From: an uncultured Collinsella sp.
GTDB lineage: Bacteria; Actinomycetota; Coriobacteriia; Coriobacteriales; Coriobacteriaceae
DNA length: 12,068 bases
Direction of reading: 5' to 3'
Assembly (NCBI GenBank): GCA_900549085.1
Contig: URMO01000068.1
Span: forward strand, 1 to 12,068
Shown: piece by piece, positions 1 to 5,051 of the stretch
Numbering within the stretch: the first letter of the stretch is position 1
Layout of the letters: every line of letters starts with the position of its first letter
Position numbers and translations under genes: made by a program
The notes under the pieces: generated by a model
Seen by the model: only the letters and a program-made list of their open reading frames with translations
What the model was told of the DNA's origin: nothing
Database searches by the model: none

Positions 1-73
1 AAACTTCAATGAAACAGGTTTGTCAGGCAAATCTGCACAAAACGTTCCTGCGCTCGATGGGCGTAAACTATGA

Positions 74-115
74 GGACTGTAGAGCAGCAAACTTAATGCC
101 CGGCCCGCCGGGGCC
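74..115 (-). repeat. Downstream repeat motif, copy 1 (19 of 20 core bases match 4991-5010)
   Basis: On the plus strand the 15 bases from 73 to 87 (AGGACTGTAGAGCAG) recur exactly at 4991-5005. One mismatch and a shared AAAC follow, giving 19 of 20 identical, and then a related GC-rich stretch containing CCGGCCC. Both copies lie shortly downstream of a minus-strand stop codon (124 and 5052). The GC-rich part can fold into a short stem (102-106 with 111-115), but no T-run follows it, so I do not call a terminator. The function is unknown; it may be a dispersed extragenic element or an mRNA 3'-end element. Confidence 0.5.
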
Positions 116-123
116 ACGCGTCC

Positions 124-2301
124 CTAATTGTTCAGCATGCGGTCGAAGCTTCCCGAGTCGCCATCCCGATAGTCGGCGGTCATCAGAATCTCCTGCGGAA
201 TGCGTCCGCCCTCGCGCAGCACGTTGCGGAACTGCACGCGCGTGACCATGGGCAGATCTTTGATCGTCGCAGCCAGGTTCTGCGGCACACCCTGGTTGGC
301 AGCTGCGGGCTCGCACTCGCCGCCAGCTTTCACGCGACGCTTGTGCTCGGCGAGCATGGCGCGATACATACCGGCATGCAGGCGAATCTCAACCACATTG
401 GCGTTACGGGTCTGCTCGACAATGCGCGCACCCTCTCGATCGATGTCGCCCACGTAGTAGACATAGTTAAAGCGATAGCCGATCTCGGCCAGATAATCAT
501 CCAACGCATGCGAGACGCTTGCCTTGCAGCCGCCGCCAAAGATTACGCCACCGACCTTGGTGCCAAAAAGCTTGGCATGCTTACGGCCGCGCAGGAGCTT
601 GACGATCTCGTCATAGGTGTCCAGGTTCTCGACCATAATGAACGGCTTGTCGGCGCCCAGCGTAAAGAAACCCGTAAAGTGCACGGGGCGGTTGGGGGCG
701 ACCTTAATCGCCTGCATGCTGATGCCCTTTTCGGTCATACGCCGAATCAGGCGCTCGCCGTGCTTGCCGTCAAAGGCCTTCTCATCGTTAAAAATCTGGT
801 AGGCGCGCTGGCGACGCGAAGCGACCGGCGTGTCGGCACCGCGATTCTGCTCAATCCAAGCCTGGATGATCGCAATCTCCTCGGCAATCTTGCGGTTGGA
901 CATCTCGTTGTGCTGAGTGCGCTGCGGAGCCTTTTTGACGTCCTTGCCCTCGACCTTAACAATTTGAGTCTGCTGCTCCTTAATCTTGGAGAGCGCCATT
1001 GGCGTAGGAACGACCTTGAGCAGCTGCCTGCCCAGGACACGTGCCAGAGCAAACGCCGAAACCTCGCCATGAGTGGGCGGCTCAGGCTGCTGGGCGGCCG
1101 CATCGTTAGCAGCCGGTTTGGGCTGCGTCTGGGATTTGTGCTTGGAATCTGCCTGAGCTTTGCGCTCTTGCTTTGGCGCGGACGAGCTCTTTTGCGAACA
1201 TTCGGGCTTGTCCCCCTTCGCTGGCTGGCGCTTGGGCCGCTCCACCGGGGCCTCAGCCTTCGCATCCTTGCTTTGCGTCGCTGCCTTCTCGGCCACAGTC
1301 TCGGCATTTGAGCAACGGCCGCCACGGTGGCGACGGCGGCGAGGCTTGCTCGAAGCGCTCTCCCCCGTCTGCTTATCAGCGGACTGTTGAGCTTTGACCT
1401 CGGTGTCAGCCGCAGGCTGCGACTCGGAAGGTTGCTGCTCGCGAGCCGCCGGCTCAGCGGTTTTCTCGGTTTGTTCGGCCTTCTCGTCCTGGGTGGTCGA
1501 AACCGACTCGCCCTTCTCCTGACGCTTTACGGGATACGCGCGTCCCGCAAAACCGCGGCCGGGACGACACGAACCCGGAGCTTTCTTGGCAGACTCCTCA
1601 ACATCGTCTGCAACCTCAGAAGACTCTTCGACCTCACGCGCGGCATCCTGCTGTGCAGCCTTAAAGTGAGCACCGCGACGGCGCTTGGGCTCTTGGGCCT
1701 CCACGGGCTTTTGCTCCTTCGTGGGCTTCTGCGACTCGGCAGCAACCTCGGTCTCAACAGCCTCGGCATCCGTCTCGCCCTTTCGAGCAACGGCGCGACG
1801 GAAGCGCTCCTGCTGGGCGCGGCGCTGCGCATCGCGCTTGCCACCTCCGCCAAAACCGCCGCGTCCTGCCTTGGCCGTAAAGGCACGCACGACGTTCTCA
1901 TCGAGCAACTCATCGGTATCGACATGCTCACGCGGAGCAACTTCTTCCACAGCAGGCACGTCAGCGGAATCCTCGACGGACTCGGCAGGCTGCTCCTGGA
2001 CATCGCGGATCTCGGCATTGATGGTATAGAACGCCGGGCGCCCGTTAATGCCGCTACCCTCGATCTTGGTCACGATATTTGCCGCGATAAGCTCATCGCG
2101 CATCGCCTTGGTGTCGCACTCCTTATCGACGGAGCGGAAAATCTGCGCCAGCGCACTCGACTTAATCTTGAGCGCCTTGCGGCAAAGCAGGTCGTAGGCA
2201 ACCAGCTTGGCACGCTCAGCAGAAAGCGACGTCTGGCTGCTCAGGCGCTCAGCCAAAGCATCGACATTGTTTTGATTATCGGAATATACCGTCTTGGCCA
2301 C
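124..2301 (-). CDS. JetD/DUF2220-type Toprim domain protein with long disordered linker
   Basis: The 725-residue protein has three parts (numbered from the GTG at 2301). Residues about 5-99 are predicted helical and may hold a winged helix. Residues about 100-410 are low-complexity Ala/Glu/Lys/Gln sequence with Arg patches near 205-213 and 319-329. The C-terminal part (about 415-725) resembles JetD: an F-N-DEK motif near 504-508, then a Toprim signature with VENLDT (Glu558), a Gly-rich turn at 589-591, and YVGDIDREG (Asp619, Asp621). In JetD these acidic residues bind metal for DNA cleavage by Wadjet. Canonical JetD is about 400 residues and sits with jetABC, none of which is seen here. I prefer GTG 2301 over ATG 2325 because GAAAGGGG (2306-2313) precedes GTG, while the ATG has no ribosome binding site. 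Family call fairly sure; biological role unknown. Confidence 0.75.
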   Translation of the reverse strand: MAKTVYSDNQNNVDALAERLSSQTSLSAERAKLVAYDLLCRKALKIKSSALAQIFRSVDKECDTKAMRDELIAANIVTKIEGSGINGRPAFYTINAEIRDVQEQPAESVEDSADVPAVEEVAPREHVDTDELLDENVVRAFTAKAGRGGFGGGGKRDAQRRAQQERFRRAVARKGETDAEAVETEVAAESQKPTKEQKPVEAQEPKRRRGAHFKAAQQDAAREVEESSEVADDVEESAKKAPGSCRPGRGFAGRAYPVKRQEKGESVSTTQDEKAEQTEKTAEPAAREQQPSESQPAADTEVKAQQSADKQTGESASSKPRRRRHRGGRCSNAETVAEKAATQSKDAKAEAPVERPKRQPAKGDKPECSQKSSSAPKQERKAQADSKHKSQTQPKPAANDAAAQQPEPPTHGEVSAFALARVLGRQLLKVVPTPMALSKIKEQQTQIVKVEGKDVKKAPQRTQHNEMSNRKIAEEIAIIQAWIEQNRGADTPVASRRQRAYQIFNDEKAFDGKHGERLIRRMTEKGISMQAIKVAPNRPVHFTGFFTLGADKPFIMVENLDTYDEIVKLLRGRKHAKLFGTKVGGVIFGGGCKASVSHALDDYLAEIGYRFNYVYYVGDIDREGARIVEQTRNANVVEIRLHAGMYRAMLAEHKRRVKAGGECEPAAANQGVPQNLAATIKDLPMVTRVQFRNVLREGGRIPQEILMTADYRDGDSGSFDRMLNN

Positions 2302-2305
2302 GGGG

Positions 2306-2313
2306 CCCCTTTC
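2306..2313 (-). promoter_or_regulatory. Ribosome binding site deciding the GTG start at 2301
   Basis: The minus strand reads GAAAGGGG, then four C residues, then GTG. The ATG 24 bases upstream (2323-2325) has only AT-rich sequence before it, so the GTG giving a protein that begins AKTVYSDN after its initiator is the better start. Confidence 0.55.
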
Positions 2314-2335
2314 ATATGTACACATATACGTCTAT

Positions 2336-2365
2336 ATGGTACAACGCGCGCCCTTATCCACGCAA
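2336..2365 (-). promoter_or_regulatory. Weak candidate promoter for the JetD-like gene
   Basis: On the minus strand TTGCGT (2360-2365) and TACCAT (2336-2341) are separated by 18 bases, upstream of the gene and downstream of the cstA terminator. Initiation would fall near 2329 and give a leader of about 28 bases to the GTG. Both boxes are poor matches to the sigma-A consensus, so this is tentative. The segment 2314-2343 also carries two near copies of ATATG(G)TACA spaced 20 bases apart, which could bind a regulator. Confidence 0.3.
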
Positions 2366-2406
2366 AACATCTGCGAGAACACTCGAGCGTCACCCGCTTT
2401 CGCATG

Positions 2407-2446
2407 AAAAAAAGACCGAGCCCGCGAAGTCGCGGACCCGATCTTT
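2407..2446 (-). terminator. Intrinsic terminator of cstA
   Basis: On the minus strand a 16-pair stem (2431-2446 with 2411-2426, including three G-U pairs) closes a four-base loop and runs straight into seven T residues (complement of 2407-2413). It starts 39 bases after the cstA stop codon and lies before the JetD-like gene, so the two genes are probably separate transcription units. Confidence 0.88.
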
Positions 2447-2485
2447 CCGAGTCATATGGATGGAACGGTTAGTCCATCAAGCTGA

Positions 2486-4375
2486 CTAGGCCTTGGCGGC
2501 CTCGGCGTCAGCGGGAGCCTCGGCGGCAGCGGCGCGACCGTACTCGGCCTTGCCCATCTCGGACCACTCGGGCTCCTCGTCAGGCATGGAGCCAGCCTCC
2601 TTGCCGAAGAACTCCTTGAGGCAGTTGACGGCGACGATGAGGCCCAGGACCATCAGCAGGACGGCGAAGACGAGCTGCAGGCCCTTGGTGGCGGCGACGG
2701 AGACGGCGGCCGTGGTGGCGGTAGCCGGGATGGTGCCGAAGAAGCCGTAAGCCTGGACAGCGGCCATGCAGCCCATAGCGCTCTGGACCAGCGAGGTGAA
2801 GGTGCAGCAGAGCAGGAAGACGACGGGCACGTAGAGCATCCAACCCTTGCGGCCGGTGCACTTGCAGAACACGGCGAGGGTGATCATGGTCATGCCGCCG
2901 AGCAGCTGGTTGGAAGCACCAAAGAGCGGCCAGATGTTGGCATAGCCACCAAAAGCGAGGGCGAGACCGGGAAGCAGGGTGACGACCGTGGCGAACCAGG
3001 GGTTGCCGAGGACCTTCATGTAGCCGGCCTTGGACTCGATGGCCAGGGCGTCGTTGGTCTGGGCAAAGAACTCGGAGAACGAGGTGCGGGCGATGCGGGC
3101 GACGGCATCGAGCGAGGTCAGGGCCAGAGCGGAGACGTTCATGGTCATGAAGACGGTAGCGAGCGTGCCGTCAACACCGAAGGCCTGCATACCGCGGGAG
3201 ATACCAGCGGCGAAGATCTGGAACGGGGTGGAAGCGACACCGGCGTTGAGGGCGCCAGTACCGGCGGTGTTCATATCGGAGAACATGATGCCAGCGACGA
3301 TGATGGCAAGGATGCCGACGAAGGACTCGACGATCATGGCGCCGTAACCGACCTTGACGGCGTCCTGCTCCTTCTCGACCTGCTTAGAAGAGGTGCCGGA
3401 AGAAACGAGGCTGTGGAAACCGGAGAGAGCACCGCAAGCGACGGAGACGAACAGGACCGGGAACATCATGCCGGAGGCAGTGGAGAAGCCGGTGAAGACC
3501 GGAGCGGTGATGGTAGCCTGGCCGTTAGCGCCCAGGACGACGATACCGAGGACGGCGCAGACGATCATGACGATCATCATGATGGAAGTGAGGTAGTCGC
3601 GAGGGGTCTTGAGCATCTGGATGGGCATGGCGCCAGCAAAGACCAGGTAGACCATGACGACGGCGAACCACTGGAACTTGTCCAGGTAGACCGGGAACTG
3701 CATGCCGACGGCAAACATAAGGACCATGAGCACCACGCCGGTGACGAACTCGGCAGCGCCGGTGAGGTTGAACTTCTTCTGGGCCCAACCAAAGGCCATG
3801 GCGACGAAGGTGAACAGGATGGAGATGGTGCCAGCGCAGCCAGCGGCATAGGACTTGGTGAAGTCGATGGCACCGGTAGCAGCACCAGAAGCGTCAACGG
3901 CCGGGGTGAACATGAACGTCTTGCAGACCATGTCGGTGAAAGCGGCGATGACGATGATGCAGAACAGCCAGCAGAACAGCAGGAACAGGCGACGGCCGGT
4001 CTTGCCGATGTACTTCTCGATGAGCTGGGCCAGGGACTTGCCGTTGTTCTTCATCGAGGCGTACAGGGCGCCAAAGTCGTGGACGGCGCCAAAGAAGATG
4101 CCACCGACGAGGACCCAGAGCACGACGGGAAGCCAGCCGAAGGCCATAGCGACGATCGTACCCGTAACAGGGCCGGCACCGCAGATCGAGCTGAACTGGT
4201 GCGAGAACGCGGTGAAGGCGGAGACGGGCGAGAAGCTGTTGCCGTCTTTCATGCGCTTGGCCGGCGTGAGGGCCTCTTTGTCAACGCCCCACTTGTTGGC
4301 CAGCCATCGGCCATAGCCCAGATAGCCGCAGGCGAGCACCGCCGCGGCCACAACCATGAGCAAAACTCCGTTCAT
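2486..4375 (-). CDS. cstA: CstA-family carbon starvation / peptide or pyruvate transporter
   Basis: This 629-residue protein is a polytopic inner-membrane transporter of the CstA/BtsT family, whose studied members import peptides or pyruvate when carbon is scarce. Almost the whole chain up to about residue 590 is hydrophobic segments separated by short loops. Family signatures are the N-terminal FSPVSAFTAFSHQF followed by CGAGPVTG (about 48-72), and GALSGFHSLVSSGTSSKQ (about 315-332). The last 35 residues form an Ala/Glu-rich cytosolic tail. Length is slightly below that of E. coli CstA. The start is firm: AGAGGAGGAA (4381-4390) lies directly upstream. The codon choice looks strongly biased compared with neighbouring genes, suggesting high expression. 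An intrinsic terminator lies inside its leader, so expression probably depends on readthrough or antitermination. The substrate cannot be told from sequence; peptide and pyruvate are both possible. Confidence 0.92.
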   Translation of the reverse strand: MNGVLLMVVAAAVLACGYLGYGRWLANKWGVDKEALTPAKRMKDGNSFSPVSAFTAFSHQFSSICGAGPVTGTIVAMAFGWLPVVLWVLVGGIFFGAVHDFGALYASMKNNGKSLAQLIEKYIGKTGRRLFLLFCWLFCIIVIAAFTDMVCKTFMFTPAVDASGAATGAIDFTKSYAAGCAGTISILFTFVAMAFGWAQKKFNLTGAAEFVTGVVLMVLMFAVGMQFPVYLDKFQWFAVVMVYLVFAGAMPIQMLKTPRDYLTSIMMIVMIVCAVLGIVVLGANGQATITAPVFTGFSTASGMMFPVLFVSVACGALSGFHSLVSSGTSSKQVEKEQDAVKVGYGAMIVESFVGILAIIVAGIMFSDMNTAGTGALNAGVASTPFQIFAAGISRGMQAFGVDGTLATVFMTMNVSALALTSLDAVARIARTSFSEFFAQTNDALAIESKAGYMKVLGNPWFATVVTLLPGLALAFGGYANIWPLFGASNQLLGGMTMITLAVFCKCTGRKGWMLYVPVVFLLCCTFTSLVQSAMGCMAAVQAYGFFGTIPATATTAAVSVAATKGLQLVFAVLLMVLGLIVAVNCLKEFFGKEAGSMPDEEPEWSEMGKAEYGRAAAAEAPADAEAAKA

Positions 4376-4380
4376 TACAT

Positions 4381-4390
4381 TTCCTCCTCT
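4381..4390 (-). promoter_or_regulatory. Strong ribosome binding site of cstA
   Basis: The minus strand reads AGAGGAGGAA, with the GGAGG core seven bases before the ATG at 4373-4375. It lies only about 20 bases after the T-run of the leader terminator, which leaves no room for a separate promoter between terminator and gene. Confidence 0.85.
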
Positions 4391-4410
4391 AAAAAGAACT
4401 TCCCAGACAT

Positions 4411-4449
4411 AAAAAATGAGGGCCGTCGGTTGCGCTCGACGGCCCTCAT
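4411..4449 (-). terminator. Intrinsic terminator inside the cstA leader (attenuator)
   Basis: A perfect 13-base inverted repeat (4437-4449 with 4416-4428, ATGAGGGCCGTCG arms, eight-base loop) is followed on the minus strand by six T residues. By structure it is a strong factor-independent terminator. It stands between the only good promoter candidate (about 4617-4645) and the cstA ribosome binding site, so it should reduce cstA transcription unless overridden. The plus strand lacks a T-run, so it works only in the cstA direction. An alternative is that it ends a short RNA and cstA is read by leakage. Confidence 0.85.
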
Positions 4450-4460
4450 CTTCATCAGCC

Positions 4461-4504
4461 GCCCGTTATCGTACGGGCTAGCTGTATGTGCTAACCCGCA
4501 TCAG
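4461..4504 (-). promoter_or_regulatory. Mutually exclusive stems upstream of the cstA leader terminator
   Basis: Three stems compete on the minus strand. P2 pairs 4531-4538 (CGCATCAG) with 4497-4504. P3 pairs 4490-4498 (CGGGTTAGC) with 4474-4482, nine pairs with one G-U. P4 pairs 4473-4478 with 4461-4466 (GCCCGT/ACGGGC). P3 and P4 share 4474-4478 and cannot coexist; P2 and P3 overlap by two bases. Such switching stems before a terminator are typical of attenuators and riboswitches. I found no T-box sequence (no GGGTGGNACC-like element) and recognise no known riboswitch class. Confidence 0.5.
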
Positions 4505-4545
4505 ATAATTACTACGCTGATAATGTTTAGCTGATGCGTGAACAT
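4501..4545 (-). CDS. Possible Ile/Val-rich leader peptide in the cstA leader
   Basis: A 14-codon frame reads MFTHQLNIISVVII and stops at TGA (4501-4503). Seven of its last nine residues are Leu, Ile or Val, as in leader peptides of branched-chain amino acid attenuators. AGAGGA lies ten bases before the ATG, a slightly long spacing. An in-frame ATG at 4567-4569 would lengthen it to 22 codons but has no clear ribosome binding site. Its His-Gln codons form one arm of stem P2, and its stop lies within the other. The frame is short and could be chance; the placement before switching stems and a terminator is the main support. Confidence 0.3.
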   Translation of the reverse strand: MFTHQLNIISVVII

Positions 4546-4569
4546 GTCTAAGAAATCCTCTTCAATCAT

Positions 4570-4598
4570 GATGTGAACGATCCGTGCGTGTTCACATC
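4570..4598 (-). promoter_or_regulatory. Hairpin P1 near the 5' end of the cstA leader
   Basis: Nine perfect base pairs (GATGTGAAC at 4590-4598 with GTTCACATC at 4570-4578) enclose an 11-base loop. It would begin about 12 bases after the predicted transcription start. No T-run follows, so it is a leader structure rather than a terminator; it could stabilise the mRNA or be part of a ligand- or protein-binding domain. Confidence 0.5.
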
Positions 4599-4616
4599 CC
4601 CCAGTGGTTGAAAAGG

Positions 4617-4645
4617 AGTATGAAACTTTAGTTACCTAAAGTCAA
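4617..4645 (-). promoter_or_regulatory. Predicted sigma-A promoter of cstA
   Basis: The minus strand has TTGACT (4640-4645), a 17-base spacer, and CATACT (4617-4622). Five of six bases match in the -35 box and four of six in the -10 box. A-rich tracts (about 4660-4685) lie upstream as a possible UP element. The start would be near 4610, giving a leader of about 235 bases. Confidence 0.5.
4625..4642. promoter_or_regulatory. Operator-like inverted repeat in the cstA promoter
   Basis: ACTTTAG and CTAAAGT form a perfect 7-4-7 inverted repeat that overlaps the -35 box and fills the promoter spacer. A repressor bound here would block RNA polymerase. The size and symmetry suit a dimeric helix-turn-helix regulator; I cannot name it. 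It vaguely recalls DtxR-type sites but does not match their consensus. Confidence 0.45.
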
Positions 4646-4904
4646 CGCAAATATGTAATGAATTTTCCACTTTTTTGAATTTCTCGGTATAAAACGCCAC
4701 TGACCTCGGACTTTACCCGACAAAAGTTTTTGCATGAGAGATGCTCCCGCGGCTCTCAGGGGCTTCCATCCCAAATGCGGAGCAAAGCTCCGCATGCCAT
4801 CTTTTTCTTTCAGCTAAAGCACGCCGGAAATTCGACGCTGACTTGTTAATCTTGCTGGACTTTGTCGACGCCGATCCAGCCCAGAAGCTATATCGATACA
4901 GAAA
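4646..4904. other. Intergenic stretch without a supported gene
   Basis: This stretch between the cstA promoter and the large palindrome holds no convincing protein gene. It contains a strong hairpin (4775-4795), a TATAAA sequence on the plus strand (4688-4693), and open frames on both strands that lack ribosome binding sites and family features. One of these (minus strand, 4967 to 4713, GTG start) begins inside the palindrome. A short plus-strand RNA from about 4700 to 4810 is conceivable. Confidence 0.5.
4775..4795 (+). other. Strong short hairpin, possible weak plus-strand terminator
   Basis: ATGCGGAGC and GCTCCGCAT form nine perfect pairs around a three-base loop. On the plus strand a T-rich tail (TTTTTCTTT, 4802-4810) follows after a six-base gap; on the minus strand only TTTGGG follows. 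It could end a short plus-strand transcript or be only a structural element. Confidence 0.35.
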
Positions 4905-4952
4905 GGTCCCCGACCGGAGGGGCCGGATATAAGGTTTATCGCGAGTTCCGCA

Positions 4953-4989
4953 CGCAAAGAAGGCCACTTAATGTGGCCTTCGTCTTGCG
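4953..4989 (-). terminator. Probable terminator hairpin of the acpS-tsaBD operon
   Basis: GAAGGCCAC and GTGGCCTTC pair perfectly around ATTAA on the minus strand, 70 bases after the tsaBD stop. The following bases are CTTTGCG-like context with only three T residues, and some of these pair with CGCAA upstream, so it is a poor classical terminator. It is the only candidate for ending the operon before cstA control begins. Confidence 0.45.
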
Positions 4990-4990
4990 C

Positions 4991-5039
4991 AGGACTGTAG
5001 AGCAGGAAACCTTATATCCGGCCCCTCCGGTCGGGGACC
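4991..5039 (-). repeat. Downstream repeat motif, copy 2
   Basis: It begins with the same 15 bases as copy 1 (73-87). The part from 5007 on is also the right arm of the 33-base inverted repeat. Copy 1 has no matching left arm nearby, so the inverted partner at 4905-4937 is an extra here. Confidence 0.5.
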
Positions 5040-5051
5040 GCACCCGTACGA

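Larger units (their letters stand above)
4905..5039. repeat. Large nested palindrome downstream of tsaBD
   Basis: Two arms of 33 bases (4905-4937 and 5007-5039) are perfect reverse complements separated by 69 bases. Inside the loop sits a second hairpin (4959-4967 with 4973-4981, extended by CGCAA/TTGCG at 4953-4957 and 4985-4989). The structure begins 12 bases after the tsaBD stop. Transcribed, the outer arms would make long double-stranded RNA, a typical RNase III substrate; as DNA it could form a cruciform. The right arm is part of the motif shared with 74-115. Confidence 0.85.

Noticed and set aside
102..115. GC-rich hairpin after the JetD-like gene as an intrinsic terminator
   Set aside because: The stem is only five pairs and is followed by a mixed sequence without a T-run.
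343..2472. Long plus-strand open frames opposite the JetD-like gene (for example 343-1311 and 1327-2472)
   Set aside because: They are antisense shadows of a GC-rich coding region, with Leu/Arg-rich translations, no recognisable domains and no good ribosome binding sites.
3413..4534. Plus-strand open frame opposite cstA
   Set aside because: Its translation is an extreme Asp/Gly/Glu/His-rich artefact of the biased cstA codon use, and the sense frame is an unmistakable transporter.
4376..4610. T-box riboswitch in the cstA leader
   Set aside because: No T-box consensus and no specifier-loop layout is visible, although a terminator is present.
4713..4967. 84-codon minus-strand frame starting with GTG inside the palindrome
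   Set aside because: It starts within a hairpin stem, has no ribosome binding site, runs through the inverted repeat arm and shows no recognisable domain. Kept only as part of the unassigned intergenic stretch.
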